A DNA stretch of 64,000 nucleotides from contig OY969111.1 in the NCBI GenBank assembly GCA_963697975.1, positions 1,426,001-1,490,000 of the forward strand, given 5' to 3'. This DNA is from QHXM01 sp963697975 (GTDB taxonomy: Bacteria; Acidobacteriota; Blastocatellia; Pyrinomonadales; Pyrinomonadaceae). Below are positions 49,632 to 58,471 of this stretch, in pieces; the first letter of the stretch is position 1; each line of letters opens with the position of its first letter. Made by a program: the position numbers and the translations under genes. Under the pieces are notes generated by a model. That model was not told where the DNA came from. It worked only from the letters and a program-made list of their open reading frames with translations, and did no database searches.

Positions 49632-52628
49632 TTAACTGTCAGCACTCTTCCCCGCGTGAAACTCATCCTCCGGGTCAATCTCCACCTCCGGCATCGGCTC
49701 AAACTTCGACTCATCAAACGGCGGCATCTCCGGCTCAACCGCTCCCAACTCTTTCAGATGCTTCCGCGCCTTCTTCAATCCCCAGTGATACGCGAACGGC
49801 GGCCCATCGCACCACGCCAAACGATACGCCCTCGTCGCCGCTTCGATTGCCTTCTCGTGATTACCCTCATCTTGCTCGATCTGCGCCAAGATATTGCAGG
49901 CATCGGCGTGAATGAGCGGATACGGCCCGCGCTCTGCCGCCTCCCAGACATCATCCAGAAATTCGCGCGCTGCTTTCACATCCCCCTGCCGCCGCCGCAA
50001 CTCAGCCAGCGCAACCAGCGCAGGGAGTTCTTCTTCAGCCAGACTCACCATCCGCGCGCGTGTGAGCGCATGGTGCAGTCGCTCGTCGGCTGTTGCGAAA
50101 TCATTTAATCCTAATGCTGCCTCACCTTGCAGTCGCGCTGCATCGATGAATTCTCTTTCGTAGCGCGCGACATGAGCTAGTTCCCAACCGCGCTCCGCCA
50201 GCAATAGTGCGTTGGGAGCGTCGCCGAACCATAGCAGGCTCTGGGCCATGTAGCGATTCACCAGCCCTTCCCACTGAGGTATTTTATGTGCCGTTAGTAT
50301 CCTTAGCGCTCGTCTTAAGATCGCTAATGCGTCACCTGTCTCACCTCGCGTCGCCTGCGTCAGGCCTAGATAATAGAGACACATTGATTCTAGGAATCTA
50401 TTGTATGAGCCGGTGCCGAGAAACAAGACTTGAAAGATGCTACCCTCAGATTGACGCAAGAATCCCGAAAGTCGTAGAGCATACGCTTGATTAATCAAGC
50501 ACATGGGAAGCTCTTCTGCCATCCCATACTCTTTGATTAGAGTGTATGCACGTGAAAACAGTTTAGCGGCTAATCCTGGCTGCTCACCAATTTGACATCC
50601 CTGTGCTAAAGCGGTGAGTGCTAGCACTCTATAATTTGCATTGACAAGTTGCGGGAGTTGGCCCAATCCAGTCGGAAACAGTCTCATCAGTAGTTCTGTA
50701 TGCATGCGACTCGCATTGAGGCGAAATAATAGGGCACTATGAATCCTCGCGGAAAACAACTCAAGGGCATCGTCGTAACGTCCCAGTCCGATCAGCGTGT
50801 TGTACAATTCGATGGCTGGTGTAAGGTCTTCAAGACTATTTACATCATCACGGTTAGTCATCGGCAATGCTTCAAAGTATGCGTGCAGGCTCTCAAAAAC
50901 CTCTCGCCGAATATCATTGCCTAGGCCGCCCCACACCACACCGCGCACAATCGGATGCAGGTCGTAGCGATTGGCTCGCTTGTCCCACCCAATTAGTCCC
51001 CGATCTTCCAACTCGGTCAGCATCTCATCCAGCTCTCGCTCGTCGGCGCACGCCTTTCCTTCGCCTATCAACAACGCAGCCAGCGTGTCGTAGCGTGCGG
51101 GCATTCTGAACGCGGCGATGACGTGCAACGCCTCGCGTGCTTTATCCTCCAGCCCGCGCAGGGCGAATTCCAGCACGTGCGATTTCATCTGCACGAGCGG
51201 CAGGCTAAATGGATCGAAATCAGGATGGTCGCGCTGCCATTGCTCAAAATCGCCGGGCGCTGGACGATAGCGGGCTACCTCGCTTGCCAATGCCTGAACC
51301 AATAACGGGTGATTACCCACGCGGTTGAAAAGAGGCAGCAACAAATCGCGTGCGCTGGCTACGCCAAATGCCCGCCACAATTCAAGGGCATCAGCGTCAA
51401 CCAGCCCCCGCATGAATATTGCAGAGCAACCGGGCAGCGGTACGTCTGTCCCCGTTTGCAAATCGGCAGGATAAAGTCGAGTGCTGACGAGAATTCGAGT
51501 GGACTGCACATGTGCTAACTTTCGGAGGAATGCACCCACGCGAGGGTCGGCAATCTTACGTAGACGATGTTCGCCTGTGAATGATTGCGCTGCGCTTGCT
51601 GGCAAGCCATAGGCGTTCGCCACGAAGTTCGCCGTTTGCTTATCGCAATCATCGTCGCTGAGGTGCGCTGCATCCATCCGCGCATATGCAATTAACATCC
51701 GCTCCAATCCGTCGAGCACGATTAGGAATGGCTCACGGTCGAGCACAGCGAGCAGTTGCGCCTCGCGTTCGGGTGCAGGAATCTTCTGCACTTCGTCGAG
51801 TGCCCGCCGTGTTACATAAGCCAGCGCGCGGGTGATGAAGTTTTCAAACGTCGCGTCCGATTCGTAAAAACTCCACCACATACGTCCGGCGAGGGGCTTC
51901 ATCTCCTGCGGGGCGATGTCATTGAACCAATGCCATGTCAACGCACTCTTTCCAAGTCCGCCGATGGCAACAACATTCAGTATGTATGCTTGGTAGATTT
52001 CCGAATCTGGTCTGGCGACCCAATCGGTCAGCAAGTTGAGTTCCTGTTGTCGTCCGACCAGTCGATGGGTTTGCAGCAACGTGTAAGGATGCGCGATGAA
52101 GGCTTCAGGCGGCTCTGGAATATCGCTGACGTAGTGGAATGCGTTGAGTTCCGGTTCGCGGAGTTTTGAGAGACTGTTGATAGCCTCCGCGCGCAGGTCT
52201 TCGGCTGACTTGAAGAACCTGACGATGTTCTCGGCCTGCACACGATCTTTGAACGCTTTGAGTTTAGCCGCATTTTCGATTTCTACGTCATCGACCGTGA
52301 TCGAGTGTGCCTTGTCCATAATGAAGATGAGGCGTTCAATCTTTCTCTCGACCGCGCGGTTGTACTCCATTTCAGTGACAGAGATTTGTGTGGGATTATT
52401 CGCCTTGGGCACATAGCCGTAGCGGTTGGCAAACACGCCAAGGTAAACGTCTGCATCCTCAACCATCTCAAGCGAGGCCGCAGCAGCGTCGTCACTGCTG
52501 GCGGCCAAGTCTTCCATCCTGAGCGGGAATGCGTTCTGGCGCAGGCACGCTTCAACTACTTCTTTGCGGTGTAGCGGCAAATCGCTCGCCGTGCTACTTA
52601 TCACGACCTTCTTTATCTGGTGAGACAT
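49632..52628 (-). CDS. DUF4062 - STAND NTPase - TPR-like protein (NLR-like) 2
   Basis: A 998-residue signal-transduction ATPase. Residues 1-~150 are DUF4062 (VVISSTASDLPLHRKEVVEA; DVYLGVFANRYGYVP; SVTEMEYNRA). A linker is followed by the STAND ATPase: VGRQQELNLL, Walker A AIGGLGKSA at 221-229, Walker B FLIVLDGLERML, ILVSTRLYP, GNHPLLVQALA. A winged-helix region comes next, then ~450 residues of degenerate TPR-like helical repeats and an acidic tail. It shares architecture but little sequence with the protein at 38326. It starts 30 bases after the FHA-GAF-phosphatase gene on the same strand, so it may be the last gene of that operon. Confidence 0.88.
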   Translation of the reverse strand: MSHQIKKVVISSTASDLPLHRKEVVEACLRQNAFPLRMEDLAASSDDAAAASLEMVEDADVYLGVFANRYGYVPKANNPTQISVTEMEYNRAVERKIERLIFIMDKAHSITVDDVEIENAAKLKAFKDRVQAENIVRFFKSAEDLRAEAINSLSKLREPELNAFHYVSDIPEPPEAFIAHPYTLLQTHRLVGRQQELNLLTDWVARPDSEIYQAYILNVVAIGGLGKSALTWHWFNDIAPQEMKPLAGRMWWSFYESDATFENFITRALAYVTRRALDEVQKIPAPEREAQLLAVLDREPFLIVLDGLERMLIAYARMDAAHLSDDDCDKQTANFVANAYGLPASAAQSFTGEHRLRKIADPRVGAFLRKLAHVQSTRILVSTRLYPADLQTGTDVPLPGCSAIFMRGLVDADALELWRAFGVASARDLLLPLFNRVGNHPLLVQALASEVARYRPAPGDFEQWQRDHPDFDPFSLPLVQMKSHVLEFALRGLEDKAREALHVIAAFRMPARYDTLAALLIGEGKACADERELDEMLTELEDRGLIGWDKRANRYDLHPIVRGVVWGGLGNDIRREVFESLHAYFEALPMTNRDDVNSLEDLTPAIELYNTLIGLGRYDDALELFSARIHSALLFRLNASRMHTELLMRLFPTGLGQLPQLVNANYRVLALTALAQGCQIGEQPGLAAKLFSRAYTLIKEYGMAEELPMCLINQAYALRLSGFLRQSEGSIFQVLFLGTGSYNRFLESMCLYYLGLTQATRGETGDALAILRRALRILTAHKIPQWEGLVNRYMAQSLLWFGDAPNALLLAERGWELAHVARYEREFIDAARLQGEAALGLNDFATADERLHHALTRARMVSLAEEELPALVALAELRRRQGDVKAAREFLDDVWEAAERGPYPLIHADACNILAQIEQDEGNHEKAIEAATRAYRLAWCDGPPFAYHWGLKKARKHLKELGAVEPEMPPFDESKFEPMPEVEIDPEDEFHAGKSADS

Positions 52629-52658
52629 AATTTCTGACGCAGCGCCTCAAGCGCCGTT

Positions 52659-54377
52659 TTAGCCTCTGGATGAGGCGATGAAGCCTGCGGCCTGACGTTT
52701 GACGATGACGAGGGTGATGTCGTCGGCGGCGGGTGTGCCTTGCGCCCATTTGGTGAGGGCGGCTTCGATGCGGTCGCGGATGCCTGCGGCGGAGGCGTCG
52801 AGGTTGCGTGAGACAACGTCGTAGAGACGCTGTGTGCCGAATTCTTCGCCCTGCGGGCTGACGGCTTCGGAGACGCCGTCGGAGTAGATGACGAGTACGT
52901 CACTGGGTTGAAGATTTGTGCGGCCTTCGCGGTAGTCGGCGTTGGGGCGGATACCGAGCGGCAAGCCGCCGGAGGCCAGATTCTCGGTCGTCCCTGCGGC
53001 GTGAACTATTAACGGCGGGTTGTGCCCGGCGTTGATGAAGGCGAGGCCGCCCGTCGAGGGATCAAGCTCGGCGTAGAAGAGTGTGATGAAGCGATTGGTC
53101 GGGGTGTTCTCGGCCAGATAGTTGTTGACCGCGCTGATGGTGTCAACCAGCGAAGTATGCGAAGCGGCCTGCGCGTGAACCGCCGCGTGCAAGGATGACA
53201 TCAGGAGCGCGGCGGCAGTGCCTTTGCCGGACACGTCGCCGAGCGTGATGATCAGGCGTCCGTCTTCGCGCTTGATAAAGTCGTAGTAGTCGCCGCCGAT
53301 TTCGTAGCAGGGGAAAGATATGCCCTGCATCTCGTAGCCGGGAACGATGGGCGAGGTGGTCGGCTGAAAGCGTTGCTGAATCTCGCTGGCCAGTTGCAGT
53401 TCCTGCTCAAGACGCTCGCGCTGGATCTGTTCTTCCATCAGGCGCGCGTTCTCGACACGGATGGCGGCGACTGATGAAAGCGTGGTCAAAACCTTGAGGT
53501 GATCTTCCGTGAACTTGCTTTCGGCGATGGGCGAATCGGCGTAGATGATGCCGAAGACTTTTTCTCCAACGCCCAACGGCACGGCCAACACAGAGCGTAT
53601 GCCTTGCAGGGTCATCGTGCTGCTCATCAATCGCGGGTCTTGCTGGGCGTCCGCCGTGAGTACGGATTTGCCCAGGCCCACGACCTCTTCCATGATCGTG
53701 CGGCTGACACGAATCTCGCCGATGTCGCCCTCACGATCACGCAGGCGCGCAACCGCCACCATTAATTCTTCGCTTCCTTCGTCGCGCATCATGATGCAGC
53801 AACGCTCTGCCGGGACGGCCTCGAAGACGAGCGAGGCGATCTGTTGCAGGGTTTCATCGAGCGTGGCGGAAGCAAGCAGGGTGACGCCCACTTTGCTGAT
53901 TAAGGCCAGCAGGTCGCTTTGTCGAACCGAATGTTTGGGAGCGGCCTGATCGGGTTGCGTGCGCGCGCCTTCGATGGCTTCGAGCAAACCCGAAGTAGTC
54001 CGGTCAGCGGAGTTCATCGCAATCGTCGCTTCGGGCACGGGCGAGGCGTGCGGGTCTGTAATCATCGTCGCGCCGAGCGCGCCCGCGTTGCCATCGTTAA
54101 AGACGATCTCCGTTTCGCCGATTTGAATGCGCCCGCCGTTGCCCAGCGGAACTGCGCCCTCGACCGACGCGCCGTTGTAGAGCGTGCCGTTGGCCGAGCC
54201 TAAATCTTGCAGGATGTACTGGTCGCCTTCCCTGCGGACTTCGGCATGAACACGCGAAGCGAACGGGTCCGGGATACACAAATCGTTGCGCGCCGAGCGC
54301 CCGATGGTGATCCGTAACCGACCCAGCGGAAAGGTGTCAGGACTACGGTCAGGATATTTAACTATCAGGTCAGACAT
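52659..54377 (-). CDS. FHA - GAF - SpoIIE/PP2C phosphatase (RsbU-like)
   Basis: A 572-residue signalling phosphatase. The FHA domain at ~1-95 (RITIGRSARNDLCIPDPFAS; VHAEV; LGSANGTLYNG) binds phosphothreonine. The GAF domain spans ~155-320 (ERCCIMMRDE; GIIYADSPI). The SpoIIE-type PP2C domain at ~345-565 has IGGDYYDFI, LGDVSGKGTAAALLMSSLHA, INAGHNPPL, IYSDGVSEA and DDITLVIVKR, with metal-binding aspartates kept. Such enzymes dephosphorylate anti-anti-sigma or kinase targets. In context it is the counterpart of the kinase at 56597-58372. A hairpin repeat separates it from the zinc-ribbon/TPR gene. Confidence 0.93.
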   Translation of the reverse strand: MSDLIVKYPDRSPDTFPLGRLRITIGRSARNDLCIPDPFASRVHAEVRREGDQYILQDLGSANGTLYNGASVEGAVPLGNGGRIQIGETEIVFNDGNAGALGATMITDPHASPVPEATIAMNSADRTTSGLLEAIEGARTQPDQAAPKHSVRQSDLLALISKVGVTLLASATLDETLQQIASLVFEAVPAERCCIMMRDEGSEELMVAVARLRDREGDIGEIRVSRTIMEEVVGLGKSVLTADAQQDPRLMSSTMTLQGIRSVLAVPLGVGEKVFGIIYADSPIAESKFTEDHLKVLTTLSSVAAIRVENARLMEEQIQRERLEQELQLASEIQQRFQPTTSPIVPGYEMQGISFPCYEIGGDYYDFIKREDGRLIITLGDVSGKGTAAALLMSSLHAAVHAQAASHTSLVDTISAVNNYLAENTPTNRFITLFYAELDPSTGGLAFINAGHNPPLIVHAAGTTENLASGGLPLGIRPNADYREGRTNLQPSDVLVIYSDGVSEAVSPQGEEFGTQRLYDVVSRNLDASAAGIRDRIEAALTKWAQGTPAADDITLVIVKRQAAGFIASSRG

Positions 54378-54387
54378 AAGGGTAGAG

Positions 54388-54490
54388 CAGTGGTCAGTAG
54401 TCGGTGGTCAGTGGTCAGTCAAGAATGAGCGATGTGCAGCATCCATGCTTTTGCTTTTAACTGACCACTGACCACTGACTACTGACCACT
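54388..54490. repeat. Heptamer-built hairpin (CAGTGGT type)
   Basis: The left arm is CAGTGGT, CAGTAGT, CGGTGGT, CAGTGGT, CAG. The right arm is ACTGACC, ACTGACC, ACTGACT, ACTGACC, ACT. It lies between two co-directional genes of the phospho-signalling cluster and ends 6 bases before the stop of the zinc-ribbon/TPR gene. Confidence 0.85.
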
Positions 54491-54495
54491 TCTTT

Positions 54496-55878
54496 TCATC
54501 GCTTCCTTCGCCGGTCGTATTCGCGGCCCAGTCGCTCGGCGTTTCTTCTCGCTTCAGCGAGGTGCGTGCCGCGCTCTACGCGCGAGAAATAGTTTAAGGC
54601 CGCCGTCAGTTCGCCGTCAGTCAGTTTTTTAGGGTCGCGCCCGTTGACCATATTTACAGCTTTAAAATAAAAAGCCTCGGCCTCAGCATCTGTTTGTGCT
54701 GTCCCGCTCGCGGCGGCAGGTGTCGTACTCGCCAGCGGCGTTGGCGAAGCCGTTGTCGTGGCGACCTCCGTTGTCGTCGTGCCCGCCTGTTGCCCGGCGC
54801 GATTATTATTATCGTCTCGCGGGCGCTCCGTGTTGCTGGCGACGGCGGGCGGCCCTAATTCGGCCAGATGCTGTCGCGCCGCCTGTAAGATCGCACCGGA
54901 AGCAGAAGCGTTGATTTTCTGATAAGCGGCGCGTGCATCCTCCGTTTGCCCCGCCAGACGCAACGCATCCGCATAAGCCAGCCGGGTTTCATCGTCCACG
55001 CTGCTTTCACCTATCGTCTCGATTAAGAGACGATAGGTGAAAGCAGCGGCATCATAGAGTTTCTCTTCAAACTGAGCGGAGGCCAGCGCCCGCCGTGCTG
55101 CAATATCCTTCGGGTTGCTTTTAGTCGCCGCGCTGTATTCCTCTATCGCTTCACCACGCGCGCCTGTCTTCTCCAGCGCCGCGCCGAGACGCATGTGCGC
55201 TTCCGTGCTGGAAGGATCGAGTTTGACGGCGGCGCGCAAGACCGCGATTGCCCGGTTGAACTCGCCGGAATTAAGTAAGGACTCGGCTTCAGACAGTTTC
55301 TCGCTGACCAGTTGCTTCTGATCGCTGATCGAGATGGGAGACGAGCCGTCCGCATCCGTCGAACTCGCCCGACGCGAGAGGATAAAGGCGAGCACTCCCG
55401 CCACGAGCGCAACGCAGAGCAGCACGATTGCCAGCACCTGCCACATGCGCCGCGCGCGAACCGTTGTTGATGGTGGTGCAGAGGGAGAGGCAGCAGTTGG
55501 ATTGCCGGATGCAAGCGTAGGATCAGGCGCGGGCGTGAAGTTCTCCACGACGAGCGTCGTGGTCTGCGGCGTACTCTTTTCCCCGTCGCCATCACCTGTC
55601 TGTGCGTCCGGCATCATCGCAGGCGGCGTGCGCCGTAGGAAATTCTCCATCTCCGTGCGCCCGACACGCGAGGTGTCGGCGGCGGCGCGGCGCGCTTCTT
55701 CCGATGTGAGTCCGTCGGTGGCACGCCCTTCACCTGTGAGCGGGATGGTTTGCGCGAGCGGCGAGACGGGGGCATCCCCGTCCGAAGCGCTGCCCATCAT
55801 GAGCGGAGCGCCGCACGAGCGGCAGAAGCGCGCTCCCGGCATCGTCGTTGCTCCACAACCTGGACAGGGCTTAGCCAT
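54496..55878 (-). CDS. Zinc-ribbon, single-TM, TPR protein
   Basis: A 460-residue protein. The N-terminal zinc ribbon is CPGCG ... CRSCG. A low-complexity Thr/Pro/Asp linker follows, then a transmembrane helix near 146-166 (VLAIVLLCVALVAGVLAFIL), TPR-type repeats at ~185-350 (EAESLLNSGEFNRAIAVLRA; EAHMRLGAALEKTGARGEAI), a Thr/Ala-rich linker, and a short helical end (ALNYFSRVERGTHLAEARRN). It starts 33 bases after the RDD gene in the same operon. Its cytoplasmic linker contains many Thr-Ser sites, a possible substrate for the neighbouring kinase and ligand for the FHA proteins (inference). Confidence 0.82.
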   Translation of the reverse strand: MAKPCPGCGATTMPGARFCRSCGAPLMMGSASDGDAPVSPLAQTIPLTGEGRATDGLTSEEARRAAADTSRVGRTEMENFLRRTPPAMMPDAQTGDGDGEKSTPQTTTLVVENFTPAPDPTLASGNPTAASPSAPPSTTVRARRMWQVLAIVLLCVALVAGVLAFILSRRASSTDADGSSPISISDQKQLVSEKLSEAESLLNSGEFNRAIAVLRAAVKLDPSSTEAHMRLGAALEKTGARGEAIEEYSAATKSNPKDIAARRALASAQFEEKLYDAAAFTYRLLIETIGESSVDDETRLAYADALRLAGQTEDARAAYQKINASASGAILQAARQHLAELGPPAVASNTERPRDDNNNRAGQQAGTTTTEVATTTASPTPLASTTPAAASGTAQTDAEAEAFYFKAVNMVNGRDPKKLTDGELTAALNYFSRVERGTHLAEARRNAERLGREYDRRRKR

Positions 55879-55911
55879 CAGTTCTCTTTTCGGCTTCAGT
55901 GAATGAAGATT

Positions 55912-56499
55912 TCAACGAATACGGCGCGTGCGGCGAACGTCTTCACGGACGACCACCGTGTCGGCGATGATGTCATGTAGCGCGCGCCCGTTAGCACCCA
56001 CAGTCGCCATCACAAGTCCGAGCGCCAGCGTCAGGACGAAGCCCCCTGCCATGACTATCGCAGCGGTCAGCATATCTGCGACGAAGAAGCCGAGACCCAG
56101 AATGAGGAAAGAGAGCGGATACGCTACCAGATGGCGCAGGAGCGAGCGCGCCAGATTCAAAGGCTCGCCGTCGCTGCGCCTGATGCACAACCCCGTAGCC
56201 CATTTGCCGAGCGTCTGCCCGCGCAAAGTAGTTAAGCCGACGAAATTCAGTAAAGCGATGGCTCCCGCTATCAGGAAGCCGAGCGTTTCCGACGTGCTCT
56301 CCATCGCGCGCGGGCGCACTCCCATCCGCGCCAGCATCGTGCTGAAAGCAATAATCGCCGCCAGCAAAATGTAGTCAACCAGAAAAGCGCCGCAACGCAA
56401 AGAGAACGGCGCGCGGTATCTTTCCAGGTACCCTTGCCTGTCAGAGCGCGCTTCGCCCTCCGCTTGCATCAATCGAGTTGTTTCTATTCGGGCAGTCAT
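55912..56499 (-). CDS. RDD-family membrane protein
   Basis: A 195-residue protein with four hydrophobic helices. The RDD signature is visible: RAPFSLRCGAFLVDYILLAA with Arg and Asp in the first helix, GQTLGKWATGLCIRRSDGEP in the middle, and GANGRALHDIIADTVVVRED at the end. The biochemical role of RDD proteins is mostly unknown; some are linked to Na+ or Li+ transport. It lies inside the kinase/FHA/phosphatase cluster, so it may be a membrane target of that circuit (inference). Confidence 0.88.
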   Translation of the reverse strand: MTARIETTRLMQAEGEARSDRQGYLERYRAPFSLRCGAFLVDYILLAAIIAFSTMLARMGVRPRAMESTSETLGFLIAGAIALLNFVGLTTLRGQTLGKWATGLCIRRSDGEPLNLARSLLRHLVAYPLSFLILGLGFFVADMLTAAIVMAGGFVLTLALGLVMATVGANGRALHDIIADTVVVREDVRRTRRIR

Positions 56500-56514
56500 A
56501 AAATCAGTGGTCAG

Positions 56515-56592
56515 TGGTCGGTGGTCAGTGGTCAGTGAACAGCCAAAACAGCGCGTCGCTTGTTTTTAACTGACCACCGACCACTAACCACT
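56515..56592. repeat. Heptamer-built hairpin (CAGTGGT type)
   Basis: The left arm is CAGTGGT, CAGTGGT, CGGTGGT, CAGTGGT, CAG. The right arm is ACTGACC, ACCGACC, ACTAACC, ACTG. It fills the gap between the kinase and the RDD gene. Confidence 0.85.
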
Positions 56593-56596
56593 GTTC

Positions 56597-58372
56597 TCAT
56601 CCTACCAAAAAATGGAGCGTCGTTTCGCCAAGACGGAGTTTGTCTCCGCTTTCGAGGACGCGCGGCTGGCGCGGCGCAAGTCGCACGGCATCGTTGATGA
56701 CAGTTCCGTTCACTGAGTTTAAATCTTCAATCAAAAATGTCTCGCCTTCGCGCCAGATGCGCGCGTGGCGGCGCGAGACTTTCGTTTCAAGGTCAAACTT
56801 CGAGAGATCGACTTCGGGGAAAATGTTTGACTGCGGGTCGCTTCGTCCCACCAGGTTGCTCTCCTTCTGCAAGACAAAGGAAACGTCCAACTCGGTCGTC
56901 CCGGCAACGATCAACTTGGCGGTCGCACGCGCGGCGCGAAGTGCTGCGCTTGAGCCAGCGCCGACGAGCGGCTGCTTCATTCCGCAATGCGCGCAGTAAA
57001 CGTCGTCGGCGGCGATGCGGCCTCCGCAGAAACCGCAGAAGACCGTCTCGACCTGAATCGTCTCGCCGCCGAGTTGCTGCGCGGGCATCGCGCCGTAGCT
57101 CACTTCGCCCCGCCGCAGCTTCTCAAGGTGAGCGGCCAAGGTATCGCGAAATTCTCCCGCCGAGCGGAAACGGTTTTCCGGTTTGTACTCGACAGCGCGC
57201 ATCAGGATGCGTTCCATCTCCGTCGAGATGCTGGGATTGACAGAGCGCGGGCGCGGGTTTTTTGTGAAGTCAAAGATCAGGAGCGGATTGTCCTGCGGGT
57301 CTGAGCCGGTCAGGAGGTGAAACATCGTCGCGCCTAAAGAGTAGATGTCTGAGCGTGGCTCGACCTTGCCGCTGAAAAGTTCGGGCGGCGCATAGCCCAT
57401 CGTGCCGACGGCGGTCACGCCCTTCTCCTGCGGCGCGACCCAGCGCGCGATGCCGAAGTCAATCAGCATCACGCGCCCCGTGTTGCCGTCTATCATCAGG
57501 TTCGCTGGTTTGAGATCGCGATAGATAATCGGCTTCGGGCGCTTGTGCAAATAATCGAGCACATCCGCAATCTGCACGGCCCAGTCCGTGACGGTCTTCT
57601 CGTCGATGCGTCCGCCGGGGGCGTTGCGAAGTCGGCCAGCGAAGTCGCCGCCCGAAATGTATTTCATGACGAGGTAGAAGCGCCCCTTGCCGTCATCGTA
57701 AAAATAATCGTAGATGGTGGGAATCGAGGAATGCTCAAGCGAAGTCAGGAGCAGGGATTCGCGTTTGAAATCGCCGATGGCTTTTTCATGCTGCGAGCTA
57801 TCGAGATGGGATTCGACCATCTCTTTAACGGCGCGCGGAGCATCACCCAGATGATGATCTTTCGCCAGATAAACCGCGCCCATGCCGCCGCCGCCGATGC
57901 GCCGCACAATTTCATAACGCCCGTTCAGGAGCGCGCCCGCTTCGAGTTGCTGAACGGCGGGCTTGCGCCCTCCCGTCGAACCGGCGCGCACTGTCGCCGA
58001 GGCCGGAGCCTTATTTTCACTCTCCCCTACTTCGCCCGTCGTCCTGTCCTCGTCAGAGACTTCCCCCTGCGCTGAAGGCTCGGAAGCTGCGGGAGCGTAA
58101 GTAGTATCTAATTGAGACTCGGAAGCGGCGACGATCTCCGCGCTGTCTTCTTTGCCGGGGGATTCCATTTTATCGGGAGATTCCATGTCTTGCGGTTGAC
58201 CAACAGGATCATCAGTCGGCTCAGGTGCGGGAGCGGAAGCTGTCGCTCCGCCGTCAGCAATGATAGGAGCGCTGGCGACGGGTGCGTTCGGTTGCACAGC
58301 GCCACAGTTGCCGCAGAACGGATCGTCTGGCGCATTCTTCGCACCGCACTCATGGCAAAAAGACAAAGACAT
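56597..58372 (-). CDS. Zinc-ribbon Ser/Thr protein kinase with C-terminal zinc ribbon and FHA
   Basis: A 591-residue soluble kinase. A zinc ribbon (CHECG ... CGNCG) and a long acidic linker to ~150 are followed by a PknB-like kinase at ~153-410: IGGGGMGAVY, catalytic Lys183 in AVKEM, YRDLKPAN (HRD variant YRD), IDFGIAR. A second zinc ribbon comes next (CGFCG ... CAHCG), then a C-terminal FHA domain (NLVGRSDPQSNIFPEVDLSK; SRRHARIW; DLNSVNGTVIN). The FHA probably binds the kinase's own phosphothreonines or those of partners. It lies in one operon with the FHA/zinc-ribbon gene upstream. An upstream in-frame start at 58450 is rejected. Confidence 0.92.
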   Translation of the reverse strand: MSLSFCHECGAKNAPDDPFCGNCGAVQPNAPVASAPIIADGGATASAPAPEPTDDPVGQPQDMESPDKMESPGKEDSAEIVAASESQLDTTYAPAASEPSAQGEVSDEDRTTGEVGESENKAPASATVRAGSTGGRKPAVQQLEAGALLNGRYEIVRRIGGGGMGAVYLAKDHHLGDAPRAVKEMVESHLDSSQHEKAIGDFKRESLLLTSLEHSSIPTIYDYFYDDGKGRFYLVMKYISGGDFAGRLRNAPGGRIDEKTVTDWAVQIADVLDYLHKRPKPIIYRDLKPANLMIDGNTGRVMLIDFGIARWVAPQEKGVTAVGTMGYAPPELFSGKVEPRSDIYSLGATMFHLLTGSDPQDNPLLIFDFTKNPRPRSVNPSISTEMERILMRAVEYKPENRFRSAGEFRDTLAAHLEKLRRGEVSYGAMPAQQLGGETIQVETVFCGFCGGRIAADDVYCAHCGMKQPLVGAGSSAALRAARATAKLIVAGTTELDVSFVLQKESNLVGRSDPQSNIFPEVDLSKFDLETKVSRRHARIWREGETFLIEDLNSVNGTVINDAVRLAPRQPRVLESGDKLRLGETTLHFLVG

Positions 58373-58471
58373 CTCTTTCGGTGATTCGTGGGCGAGGGAC
58401 CAGGGTAACTTGAATAAGAGCTTCGGGGCGCGAGACACCAGCGCGCGCATCTTCGGGCTATTGCAACCTTT

